Counted from the stretch's first letter, positions 1 to 7,771 are shown. The stretch is 9,159 bases of DNA from Ekhidna sp. (GCA_013214445.1 JABSPG010000134.1:1-9159), one strand, 5' to 3'. Program-made: numbers and translations. Notes: generated from the letters alone by a model not told the origin.

Positions 1-852
1 AGTAGAGCAACAGTCATCCCCTTGAATGGAATACCTTCGATATTGGCAAGATCTAATGATGATGTGCATTCCATTTCTGCTAAAGCAGGAATCTCAGAAG
101 AAAAATTCCGTAAATTCAACGATATGTCAGCAGATGACAAGATCGTCCCAAATGAATTTTATTACATAAAAAAGAAAAAAGGCAAGGCCAAGATCGGGTT
201 TCATGTTGCTAAGCCAGACGAAAGTCTTTGGGAGATATCTCAACAGTATGGAATCAAACTGTCAAAACTCGCAAAAAGAAATCGCATGAGTATCATAGAT
301 GAGCTCGCACCTGGAAGAGTGCTTTGGATGGATAAAACACGACCAGCAAGTGAGCCTATCGCCTATCATGAAATTCAAAGCGCTCAGATCTCAAAACCCA
401 AAAAATACAATACGATACCTGAAAAACCTGAAAGCCCCAGCAAAACGGAGGAAGTCTCTGCTAATGAAGAAGATGTGCCTGAGATTATTGTACCTGTAGT
501 GGACACAAAAGAAGAGCGGCTCAGGAAAGTGAAGATCCACACCGTTGCTCAAGGTGAATCTTTATGGGGTATTTCTAGACTGTATGAAGTTTCCATGGAT
601 GACTTATTGAGGTGGAACGAGCTACCTGATCCGGATTCTATTTCGATAGGACAGAATATCCAAGTAAAAGCACCGATAGAAGAAGCCTCCAAAAATAAGA
701 CTATTGGTCAGCATACTGTTCAGGCAGGAGAAACTGTTTATGCTATTTCTAGAAAATACGGCATGACCGTAGACGAAGTAATGGAACTAAATGGTCTGTC
801 CTCTTTCGCACTGGAAATAGGACAGACATTGAAAGTTTACGAAGGAGACTGA
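1..852 (+). CDS. LysM-repeat cell-wall protein, 3' part (5' end outside window)
   Basis: The frame is open from base 1 to the TGA at 850-852, giving 283 residues with no upstream stop, so the gene begins outside the window; the TTG at 22 is an internal codon. At least three LysM peptidoglycan-binding modules are visible. They lie roughly at residues 67-111 (DESLWEISQQYGI), 178-223 (QGESLWGISRLYEV) and 237-280 (AGETVYAISRKYGM). A weaker module at about residues 10-55 follows the same pattern (SISAKAGISEEKFRKFND). A charged, Pro/Ser/Glu-rich linker at about 118-172 separates the second and third clear modules. In Bacteroidota this kind of tail commonly follows a glucosaminidase (GH73-type) or other murein hydrolase domain, so a secreted or periplasmic peptidoglycan hydrolase is likely. 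The catalytic part is not visible, so that role is inferred. The gene converges with the BLUF gene, 6 bases away. Confidence 0.85.
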   Translation, partial: SRATVIPLNGIPSILARSNDDVHSISAKAGISEEKFRKFNDMSADDKIVPNEFYYIKKKKGKAKIGFHVAKPDESLWEISQQYGIKLSKLAKRNRMSIIDELAPGRVLWMDKTRPASEPIAYHEIQSAQISKPKKYNTIPEKPESPSKTEEVSANEEDVPEIIVPVVDTKEERLRKVKIHTVAQGESLWGISRLYEVSMDDLLRWNELPDPDSISIGQNIQVKAPIEEASKNKTIGQHTVQAGETVYAISRKYGMTVDEVMELNGLSSFALEIGQTLKVYEGD

Positions 853-860
853 CTCTCCTT
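842..860. terminator. Hairpin shared by two convergent gene ends
   Basis: A perfect 7-bp inverted repeat, AAGGAGA-CTGAC-TCTCCTT, spans the end of the LysM gene (its TGA is in the loop) and reaches the BLUF stop codon at 859-861. Its position suits a bidirectional terminator for the two convergent genes. Neither side carries a convincing T tract, so the terminator role is a weak inference. Confidence 0.35.
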
Positions 861-1281
861 AATTATTAAAAAAGAGTTGCAGAAGTCTTAGTCCCTCATT
901 ATCAAAATCTAGCTTGGCATCCATGATTTTGTCGAATGTATCTTTGTTGGCTTGTGTTTGGGTTTGAAACTGCAAATCTCCTGTCAAGTTTTTGTACCCC
1001 ATTTCCCATGAAGGGAATTCTCTCTGCTCTATCCGCTCAAAGCAGCGTTGATTGACAGCTGTATGCCTAGGATCATCTTTAATCTTGTCATAGAGAAGCT
1101 CTACGTTTTCCTTGGAACCTTCCACATATTGAATGAAGCGATTCTTCTTATGCATAAGGATTCCCGTCACATCTCTGCTTGGGTTATTCTTTTTGCATGA
1201 ATCTAGTATCTTTTCAATCTCTTCATCAGAACAAGATGATTTTCTAACACTGGTGTACACTAGTCGGTATAAATTGGTCAT
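859..1281 (-). CDS. BLUF-domain blue-light sensor protein
   Basis: This 140-residue protein is a BLUF (sensor of blue light using FAD) domain over about residues 3-96, followed by a short tail and no separate output domain. Compared with AppA, the photocycle residues fall at the exact expected spacing: Tyr9 in LVYTS (AppA Tyr21), Asn33 (Asn45), Gln51 in FIQYVEG (Gln63), Trp92 and Met94 in SWEMG (Trp104 and Met106). Family motifs DVTGIL and DPRH are also present. It should bind FAD and switch hydrogen bonding around Gln51 in blue light. Such stand-alone BLUF proteins normally signal by binding a partner, and nothing here names that partner. The ATG at 1281 is chosen because the BLUF fold starts at residue 3. 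It lies 117 bases downstream of the membrane-protein gene on the same strand and may be cotranscribed with it and the glycogen synthase. The family call is firm; the signalling role is unknown. Confidence 0.93.
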   Translation of the reverse strand: MTNLYRLVYTSVRKSSCSDEEIEKILDSCKKNNPSRDVTGILMHKKNRFIQYVEGSKENVELLYDKIKDDPRHTAVNQRCFERIEQREFPSWEMGYKNLTGDLQFQTQTQANKDTFDKIMDAKLDFDNEGLRLLQLFFNN

Positions 1282-1398
1282 ATATCAATGGTTTAGGGTA
1301 ACTCAACCTTATGAAATAAGAAGGGTTAGCTGCCCAATCCACCCATTCGATGAACCATTTGAATTCGACAACAGATGAGTCTTGTTTGTAGTTGAAAA

Positions 1399-1848
1399 TT
1401 AGTTGTACTTCCTAATGAAAGGAATAGACAAATCTTCAGCTATTCTATTTAACGTTTCTACATCTCTTTTATCGTTCCCATTGCAGGATATTAGGATGCT
1501 TTTGTCACCATCTTGAATAAACGCTTTGTAGAAATACGACTTGACAGTTGTGGTACTCGCTCGGCTATTCACATTTTGTGAAAGCCGTACTTCTTTCATA
1601 ATGATAGCAGTAGGGTTTGAAAGCTGTATTACGTCCCTACCTCTTTTGACCGTCTTATCCTTGGTATCGACAGTAATACGCTTTCCCCTGAGCTGGAACC
1701 AAACGCAAAAAATACCTAGCGCGAGAAAAACAACTCCGACTGCCCAAGGGGAAATAAAGAAGTTCACGATCCCTAGGACGATCAACAAGTAACCCAACGA
1801 AGAGATGATTTGCCAATTGTTCTCGAAATGTCTCAGCCTGTATTCCAT
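1399..1848 (-). CDS. Two-helix membrane protein of unknown function
   Basis: I do not recognise the family. The 149-residue protein has two closely spaced hydrophobic segments, about residues 14-32 and 34-53, joined by Ser-Pro. They form a short membrane hairpin, followed by a basic patch (QLRGKR). The rest, about 57-149, looks like a soluble, strand-rich cytoplasmic domain ending in a probable helix (DVETLNRIAEDL) and a short IPFIRKYN tail. This layout resembles small bacterial proteins with a PH-like domain after a membrane hairpin, but that comparison is only by pattern. Its ATG at 1846-1848 comes 7 bases after the glycogen synthase stop, so the two are almost surely cotranscribed. A link to glycogen metabolism or membrane anchoring of the synthase would be speculation. 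Confidence 0.8.
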   Translation of the reverse strand: MEYRLRHFENNWQIISSLGYLLIVLGIVNFFISPWAVGVVFLALGIFCVWFQLRGKRITVDTKDKTVKRGRDVIQLSNPTAIIMKEVRLSQNVNSRASTTTVKSYFYKAFIQDGDKSILISCNGNDKRDVETLNRIAEDLSIPFIRKYN

Positions 1849-1855
1849 GGTCTAG

Positions 1856-3682
1856 CTATTTCGCTATGCTATACTCGTTTTTAGACTGATTATATGCAGT
1901 CATGTATTCACTGTATAGGTTCTTCCAATCGAAGCATTCAGACAAATCTTCTGATTTATTTCTCATGGCTATTCGTTCCCTTCTCTCACTTTTGACAAAC
2001 CTGTACAAAATATCAGCCAAGTCTTTTGCTGCCGAATGAAAGTCTTTCTTGCTTCGCTCCACCATGTACAAACCGTGATCTTCGTCTGCGATCGCTATGT
2101 TCTTTGCATAATCTCCAAATCCAGATAAATCTGAAGTGACAGTACCTACTCCCCTAACCAGACATTCCAACGGTGTATACCCCCATGGTTCATAGTTACT
2201 CGGAAATACCCCAAGGTGACAGCCTCTAACAAAATCCCCGTAATCCATTCTAAAAAGTGGATTTGTCGCAGCAATAAAATCCGGATGATAAATAAACTTC
2301 ACACGATCATCTCTGTGATTTAGAAGATTTGCACTCCTCAGAAAGTTGAGTACTTCATCGGAAGAATCATCAACCATATTGTGTGTAACAATGCTGGGTA
2401 AATTTTCCGTTTTCCAAGAACGAATAGTCCTTCTATAGCGCAACTTCCAATAGTCATCAACCATATCATTCAATCCAGGGATACGATGATCAACTTCGTT
2501 TGAAGAAGCATGTAGTAGTAATCGTTCTTTGATCTGTTCAACTATTGAGTTACAGTTCCTTTCAATTTCCTCCAGCATTGCTCTTGAGTTCAAAACATTC
2601 GCATTAATGGAGTGAACCGGTCTTTTTGTAATGAGGAACATCACCACCGTTTCTTCAGCATTTTCAGATTTCAACCTCCAATTTAGCTGTGCTAATGCCT
2701 CCAGAGTCATATCATATCCTTTGTTCTGATACTCATATCGACCAGAAGTGAAGAAATACAAGGTCTTGTCTAGGTCAAAGGAATATGAGGGAAAAAAATG
2801 ACCCCTCACGAACTGCTGAATCATAGTCTTATGCCTCTGATGCACATTCTGAACTTCATGCAGCACACTAAACCGCTCAACATTAAATCCATTTGGTAGT
2901 ATATGATCCGGGTTTCTACCCAGCAGATGGAGACATTCTCGGCCTGTCACTTCACTCACGGTAGTGAAAACATGGGCACCATGGGCACATGCTCGCTCCA
3001 ATCTTGCAATGGCGTCTACGTTAAAGTTACGTGCCTCATCCTCCCAATTCAAGAAAGGTAAATGATCGTAAAAGGCTGGGTCATTCATGGCCAGGTACCT
3101 GCCTAAGAGCGTAGCATGAGTAGTGAAAATGAGCTTAGCAGGAACCTGCTCCCTTCTAAGGTCTGGAATAGCTATACCTGACATCCATTCGTGAAAATTG
3201 GCTACTACCTCCACACTTTCCTCCATAGCGAGCCGAGTAAACTCCGACACAAAAATCTTCACGAGATAGCCAAAAGCCAATACTTGATCCATCAGCGGGT
3301 CATGATTGTCGAAAGACACATGATGATTTTGATGATAATAGTATTTGATATTTCCAAGGTCATGCATTACCGATTGAATATCAAACAAGACCGTGGTGGG
3401 CCGACCCGAAACCAGCCAAGTGCCATAATGGACTTCAAAGCCCATCTCCTGCATTTTTGCTACCGTTTTACCTACCAGATTATCAGCAGGTTGCAGCATT
3501 TCAAAGTCACCAGCTATTCCGTCTTGCATGTAAGGACCTAGGAGCGCATAGTTGTCTCCCCACTCCTCAACTGCGACAGGCACTTTTGATCTTATTACGG
3601 TATAGATACCTCCTACTTGGTTGCAAACCTCCCATGCCGACTCAAGTAAAAAACGTTTAGTGGTGTTTTTCTTCTTTGCCAC
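1856..3682 (-). CDS. Glycogen synthase, eukaryote-type family GT3
   Basis: This 608-residue enzyme is a GT-B retaining glucosyltransferase of family GT3, the family of animal and fungal glycogen synthase, and should extend alpha-1,4-glucan from a nucleotide-glucose donor in the cytoplasm. The N-terminal lobe opens with ESAWEVCNQVGGIYTVI (Gly24-Gly25 donor loop) and contains FHEWMSG. The C-terminal lobe has FTSGRYEYQNKGYD and the E-x7-E motif EPWGYTPLE (Glu498 and Glu506). Near the C terminus, residues 567-579 (RRERIAMRNKSED) align with the arginine cluster of yeast Gsy2, which senses glucose-6-phosphate. Four of six arginines are kept; the other two are Lys576 and Asp579. The protein ends soon after this helix, so the phosphorylated C-terminal tail of eukaryotic enzymes is missing. 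The start is GTG at 3680-3682: an in-frame stop lies 6 bases upstream and the nearby ATG is out of frame. It heads a likely minus-strand operon and is divergent from the GH31 gene. Donor preference (UDP- or ADP-glucose) cannot be read from sequence. Confidence 0.95.
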   Translation of the reverse strand: MAKKKNTTKRFLLESAWEVCNQVGGIYTVIRSKVPVAVEEWGDNYALLGPYMQDGIAGDFEMLQPADNLVGKTVAKMQEMGFEVHYGTWLVSGRPTTVLFDIQSVMHDLGNIKYYYHQNHHVSFDNHDPLMDQVLAFGYLVKIFVSEFTRLAMEESVEVVANFHEWMSGIAIPDLRREQVPAKLIFTTHATLLGRYLAMNDPAFYDHLPFLNWEDEARNFNVDAIARLERACAHGAHVFTTVSEVTGRECLHLLGRNPDHILPNGFNVERFSVLHEVQNVHQRHKTMIQQFVRGHFFPSYSFDLDKTLYFFTSGRYEYQNKGYDMTLEALAQLNWRLKSENAEETVVMFLITKRPVHSINANVLNSRAMLEEIERNCNSIVEQIKERLLLHASSNEVDHRIPGLNDMVDDYWKLRYRRTIRSWKTENLPSIVTHNMVDDSSDEVLNFLRSANLLNHRDDRVKFIYHPDFIAATNPLFRMDYGDFVRGCHLGVFPSNYEPWGYTPLECLVRGVGTVTSDLSGFGDYAKNIAIADEDHGLYMVERSKKDFHSAAKDLADILYRFVKSERRERIAMRNKSEDLSECFDWKNLYSEYMTAYNQSKNEYSIAK

Positions 3683-3824
3683 GATACATCAGAATTAAAT
3701 AAATGTTCAAAAACGATTGCCAAATTGTTAAAATAAGGCATTGTAATTTTTGTTTAATGTAATTTTTAAGGAATTCTAAAATATTTCAATACATCTTCAA
3801 TATATCTGATTTTATTTTGCAATT
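3683..3824. promoter_or_regulatory. Divergent promoter region between GT3 synthase and GH31 operon
   Basis: This 142-bp spacer is very AT-rich and lies between the start codons of two divergently transcribed glycogen-metabolism units, so it should carry promoters for both. It is the longest non-coding stretch in the window. No clear operator palindrome was found, and no good Bacteroidota-type promoter was recognised on the minus strand. Confidence 0.6.
3725..3752 (+). promoter_or_regulatory. Candidate Bacteroidota-type promoter for the GH31 operon
   Basis: A TTG at 3725-3727 is followed, 17 bases later, by AATTTTTG at 3745-3752. The Bacteroidota consensus is TTG, a 17-23 base gap, then TAnnTTTG; the -7 element here matches five of its six fixed positions. 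It would give a leader of about 65 bases before the ATG at 3825. In such AT-rich DNA this can occur by chance. Confidence 0.25.
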
Positions 3825-6325
3825 ATGGCAGAAGAATTAGACGTCATTGAGAATTCTGCTTCAGAAAATGGAGCTGATTTTAGTGGCAATTATATAGAGA
3901 AGTTTGAGGGAGGAAAGACCAAAGATCATTACCCCACAGCCTGCGAAAGCTGGGACAAAGTTGGAAATACGTTTTACTTCCATGCAAGTAATTGTTCGCT
4001 TGAAATTTCCATATTGACCAACGATATCCTAAAGTTTAGGTACGCAAATGACGGGTATTTTGAAGACGATTTTTCTTATGCCGTAGATCCAGCATTTAAG
4101 CCTGAGCCGGTCAGTCCTGACTTCAAAGAACGTGGCACTTACTACGCCATCCACACGGATAAGGTTAAATGCTACATCCACAAAGAAAATCTAAAAACAA
4201 CCATCTTAAATCTAGATGGTGAGATCCTATTCAAAGACGAAAAAGGATACCACTGGCAAGAAGAGCCGACTTTCGGAGGAAATGTGGTAATCTCCACCAA
4301 ACTCCTGAGAAGTGGAGAAGGCTTTTATGGTCTGGGAGACAAAACGGGAAAACTAAACCTTAGAGGAACTAGGAAGCAACTTTGGGGAACAGATTGCTAT
4401 GGATATGGCAATGAAACGGACCCAGTATATAAAAACATCCCTTTTTACATTGGCCAGACCCAAAGCTCTAGCTACGGAGTGTTTATGGACAACACCTTTC
4501 GATCATTCTTTGATTTTGGTGAAGAGCGAAAGAACGTTGTAAGCTTTTGGGCACAGGGAGGCGAAATGCGATACTATTTCATCAATGGTCCCAAGCCTTT
4601 AGACGTCACCAAACGCTTCACAAGACTAACTGGAACAGCTAGCATGCCTCCAAAATGGGCTCTTGGCTACCACCAAAGTAAATGGAGCTACTACCCAGAG
4701 TCAGTGGTGAGAAATCTTGGTAAAGAATTTCGAGACAGAAAGATTCCTTGTGATGTTATCCACCTTGACATTGACTACATGGACGGATATCGTTGCTTTA
4801 CCTGGAACAACGAAAGGTTTCCTGATCCAGATAAAATGATCAGAGAGCTTGGAGAGCAGGGCTTTAAGACAGTCGTAATCATTGATCCGGGCATTAAAAT
4901 TGACAAGGATTACAGCGTCTATAAAGAAGGAATAGAAAACAACTATTTCTGTACTCGTGCAGATGGCCCTCTTTTGAAAGGCAGTGTTTGGCCTGGCCCT
5001 TGTCATTTTCCTGATTTCACTAATCCTCAGGTACGGGAATGGTGGGCGACCCTATTTGAAGGTTTAGCGGTGGCTTTGCCAACAAGGGTGTCGGTGGCGT
5101 TTGGAATGACATGAATGAACCTGCGGTATTTGAGACAGGTACTTTTCCGCTTGATGTACGACATGACTATGACGGACATCCCGGTTCTCATAGAAAAGGC
5201 CACAATGTCTACGGCTCGCTCATGGTACAATCTACCTATAATGGTCTGAAGAAATACCAGCGAAATAAGCGTCCATTCGCAATTACAAGATCGGCGTATG
5301 CTGGTATTCAGCGATTTGCGTCTGTCTGGACTGGAGATAACGTAGCAACTTGGGAGCATCTTAAAATTGCCAATGTACAATGTCAGCGGTTGAGCGCATC
5401 TGGCGTTTCCTTTTGTGGATCGGATGTTGGTGGGTTTATTGGGACGCCTACGGCAGAACTTTATATCCGATGGGTGCAAATGGCTGTATTCCACCCTTTC
5501 TTCAGAACACATTCCTCTGGAGATCATGGAGATAAAGAACCATGGATCTTTGATGAAGAAACAACTGACATTGTCAGAAAATTCATAGAACTCAGGTATG
5601 AATTACTCCCATACATCTACACCACCTTCTGGAAATACAGCTATGAGGCTGTCCCGATGATTAAAAGCTTGAGTCTCATCGCGCCTAATGACCCAGAAAC
5701 AACCTATCGAGAGGATGAATTCCAATTTGGGGATCATCTACTGGTAGTACCTGTTTCTGAAGAAAAGGCTAAGACAAGAAAACTTTACCTTCCGAAAGGT
5801 CAATGGTATAACTATTGGACGGATGAACAATTTAAAGGAGGTCAGGAGGTAACCATTGAAACTGCACTTGACGAAATTCCACTTTTTGTGAAGGCAGGAG
5901 CCATTATTCCGAAGCAACCAGCGATGCAATATGTCGATGAGTTTGATTTTGAAGCTCTTACGTTGGAAATCTACTACACAGAAGATGAGACGCTGGTAGA
6001 GGTGTACGAAGACGCTGGAGATGGATTTGAGCACACGAAAGGTAATTTTCTTGTAAGAGAATTCAACATGTCAAAAACATCTTCTGCAATGCTTTTGGAG
6101 CAAACAAAATCAGGGAATTATGAAAGTAAGTATCAGTCATTCAATCTGGTATTTCACAACTTTCCTGCAGCCAAACTCATTGTCGTCGATGGTGAGGACT
6201 GCACAAAGAACATAGAAAAAAGAGATTCAACATACAGTTTAAACGTTTCAAATAATTTTCGAGAACTATTAATAACAACTACTAATGATCAAAAAGCAAA
6301 CACTCAAGTCAAAGCCGATTTGTAA
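3825..6325 (+). pseudogene. GH31 alpha-glucosidase, disrupted by a frameshift
   Basis: Two frames together encode one GH31 alpha-glucosidase of about 830 residues. Frame 1 covers 3825-5114 (429 codons). Frame 2 takes over upstream of 5081 and runs to 6325; its first ATG is at 5111. Frame 1 carries the N-terminal beta-sandwich with FYGLGDKTG (from about residue 167) and the first half of the barrel: PPKWALGYHQSKWSYYP, HLDIDYMDGYRCFTW, PGPCHFPDFTNPQVREWW. Frame 2 resumes with NKGVGGVWNDMNEPAVF, which holds the nucleophile Asp (5108-5110). It continues with the acid/base Asp in WTGDN (5336-5338), CGSDVGGF, HPFFRTHS and the C-terminal beta domains. The nucleophile is out of frame in fragment 1 and lies just before the first ATG of fragment 2, so neither fragment alone should be active. 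No signal peptide is visible, so the intact enzyme would be cytoplasmic and release glucose from alpha-glucans. Coding quality is good on both sides, so the break is recent or a sequencing or assembly error. It heads the plus-strand operon. Confidence 0.85.
5060..5114 (+). other. Frameshift zone of the GH31 gene
   Basis: Frame 1 matches GH31 through LFEG (up to 5063) and frame 2 from about FANKGV (5075 on). Frame 2 has a stop at 5057-5059 and frame 1 stops at 5112-5114, so the switch must lie between. Two repairs fit. Removing 11 bases (for example 5066-5076) gives LFEGFANKGVGGVWNDMNEP, which has normal GH31 spacing. Adding one T to the TTT at 5075-5077 restores the frame but leaves about four extra residues. 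The heptamer CGGTGGC occurs at 5068-5074 and again at 5092-5098, so a small templated duplication is possible. Confidence 0.75.
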
Positions 6326-6587
6326 AGTAACATTTGGGCTTAGTAAAAAAGAAGTTCCAGGAGCTTCGAAAGTAAACCTTGTAGGAGAATTTAACAATTG
6401 GGAAGAGACCACAACTGAACTTACCAAAATGAAGTCTGGTGATTTTAAAATCACCCTACCTCTAAATGCTGACCAGTCGTATCAATTTAGGTACTTGGTA
6501 GATGGCGAAACATGGGTCAATGACACTGAAGCAGACAGATATGTAAGCAGTGGCGTTGGCAGTGAAAATTGCGTAGTGGATTTATAG
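6285..6587 (+). CDS. Stand-alone CBM48 / AMPK-type glycogen-binding protein
   Basis: This 100-residue protein consists almost wholly of one early-set beta-sandwich of the CBM48 / AMPK-beta glycogen-binding type, from about residue 12 to the end. Visible signatures are VNLVGEFNNW, YQFRYLVDGETW and the closing SENCVVDL. Compared with the AMPK beta glycogen-binding domain, Trp39, Arg69 (Lys in AMPK), Trp77 and Asn95 occupy the sugar-contact positions, so carbohydrate binding looks intact. There is no catalytic domain, signal peptide or membrane segment. Its ATG lies 41 bases inside the 3' end of the GH31 frame, and its stop is 8 bases before the GT4 ATG, so it is translated from the same operon. 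It probably binds alpha-glucan chains and could bring neighbouring enzymes to the granule; that role is inferred. The next in-frame Met is inside the domain, which supports this start. Confidence 0.9.
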   Translation: MIKKQTLKSKPICKVTFGLSKKEVPGASKVNLVGEFNNWEETTTELTKMKSGDFKITLPLNADQSYQFRYLVDGETWVNDTEADRYVSSGVGSENCVVDL

Positions 6588-6595
6588 TCCATTCT

Positions 6596-7771
6596 ATGCA
6601 AGTATTGATGATATCACCCGGTATGCAACATCCACAAAACAGTGGAGTGGGTGCTGCTGCCGGAAATATTGCTAATTACCTAGCAGAGATCTGCCAGCTC
6701 AAGGTTATTCAATCTGGTGAGGTATCATCAATACACAGTACTAAACAGAGGATATTTCTAGAAGAAGCTTTCTCTGTCGAAACCACCATCCAGGATATTG
6801 TAAAGACAATATCCAATCCCATCCAGGTTTATAATACCACTTCGCTAGTAGAAGACAGTATTGTCATTTCCGAAGTTCAGAATCAACTGGCGTCTTTCAC
6901 CAGAGAAGTGATCTCTGAAGTTTCGAACCACGATTTTGATGTGATTTATGCCCACGATTGGATTTCATTCCGAGCAGGCATTGAACTAAAGAAGAAGCTA
7001 AATAAACCTCTTGTCCTACATGTTCATTCCCTGGACGTGGATCGAATTTCCACTACCCATCACAGCTGGGTGTATGAGGAGGAACTGAAAGGTTTTGAAA
7101 CTGCAGATGCTATCATTGCAGTAAGCAACTACACAGCCAATAGACTGGTGCGGCACTATCGAATCAAACCTGAAAAAATTCATGTCATTCACAATGGGAT
7201 CGATTTACCCAAGACTCATCAGAGCAAAAAAAATCGATTCAAGTCTCCTTTAGTTGTATTCGCGGGAAGACTAGCAGAACAAAAAGGCGGGAGCACCTTT
7301 ATCCAAATAGCAGAAGAAATCTTGAAATCAATGCCAAACACTCGCTTTGTACTAGCGGGAGAGGGAGAATTGAAAGCAGACCTAATTGAACTGGTAACAC
7401 AAAAACAAATTGGTCATCGGGTTCATTTTGCTGGCCACTTACCACAATCCCAGTTGTGGGAATTGTTCTCAGAAGCCGACGTTTTTTGCTTACCTAGTAA
7501 ATCAGAGCCTTTTGGCTTAGCTACTTTGGAAGCTGCTGCCATGGGACTTCCTGTGGTAATATCAAAGCAATCAGGGGTAGCAGAGGTTCTTCCAGAGGCA
7601 ATTACCCCAGATAATCAAGATGTCGCCTCTTTTTACTCAGCCATTTTAGAGCTGATAAAAGAGAACAACAAAGCGAAAAGCATTGGGACAAAAAACAAAG
7701 AAGCAGCAGCACTTTTGACATGGAGCACAGCGGCTGACAAAGTTGCTAAGACATTGAAATCAGTAATTTGA
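6596..7771 (+). CDS. GT4 glycosyltransferase, probable alpha-glucan (glycogen) synthase
   Basis: This 391-residue GT-B enzyme of family GT4 has MISPGMQHPQNSGVGAAAGN as its N-terminal donor/acceptor loop and VIYAHDWISFRAGIELKKKL in the first lobe. The second lobe starts with AVSNYTANRLV and HVIHNGIDLP. Typical catalytic-site residues are present: Arg225 and Lys230 in GRLAEQKGG, and the E-x7-E pair Glu304 and Glu312 in SEPFGLATLEA. The ATG at 6596 is preferred over an upstream in-frame TTG at 6569, which would overlap the CBM48 gene and add residues before the first beta strand. In Bacteroidota, GT4 genes of this kind sit beside GH57 genes in glycogen loci, so an alpha-1,4-glucan synthase or primer-forming role is likely; the exact donor and product are not shown by sequence. 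The stop overlaps the start of the next gene by one base (TGATG), which suggests translational coupling. Confidence 0.9.
   Translation: MQVLMISPGMQHPQNSGVGAAAGNIANYLAEICQLKVIQSGEVSSIHSTKQRIFLEEAFSVETTIQDIVKTISNPIQVYNTTSLVEDSIVISEVQNQLASFTREVISEVSNHDFDVIYAHDWISFRAGIELKKKLNKPLVLHVHSLDVDRISTTHHSWVYEEELKGFETADAIIAVSNYTANRLVRHYRIKPEKIHVIHNGIDLPKTHQSKKNRFKSPLVVFAGRLAEQKGGSTFIQIAEEILKSMPNTRFVLAGEGELKADLIELVTQKQIGHRVHFAGHLPQSQLWELFSEADVFCLPSKSEPFGLATLEAAAMGLPVVISKQSGVAEVLPEAITPDNQDVASFYSAILELIKENNKAKSIGTKNKEAAALLTWSTAADKVAKTLKSVI

Noticed and set aside
1308..1320. Inverted repeat CTTAT-GAA-ATAAG between the BLUF and membrane-protein genes
   Set aside because: The stem is only 5 bp, mostly A/T, with no T tract and no family match to an operator; likely chance.
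3191..3660. Plus-strand open frames inside the glycogen synthase gene
   Set aside because: They lie opposite conserved GT3 sequence and have no domain or promoter evidence; shadow frames.
3683..3780. Minus-strand promoter for the GT3 synthase
   Set aside because: The best matches to TAnnTTTG on the minus strand keep only four of six fixed positions, which is expected by chance in such AT-rich sequence.
3812..3819. TTATTTTG as a -7 promoter element giving a leaderless GH31 message
   Set aside because: It is only 5 bases from the ATG, has a mismatch at the important A, and no TTG lies at the right distance upstream.
5060..5085. Programmed -1 frameshifting to make full-length GH31
   Set aside because: The change needed is in the -1 direction, but no X-XXY-YYZ slippery heptamer exists in the correct phase and no stable downstream hairpin was evident; no GH31 recoding is known to me. 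An indel explains the spacing better.
5027..5527. 166-codon open frame on the minus strand across the GH31 break
   Set aside because: It is antisense to strongly conserved GH31 motifs (WNDMNEP, WTGDN, CGSDVGG) and its translation shows no recognisable domain; a shadow of the real gene.
6569..6595. Upstream TTG start for the GT4 protein
   Set aside because: It would overlap the CBM48 gene and add nine residues before the first beta strand; the ATG at 6596 fits the family N terminus.
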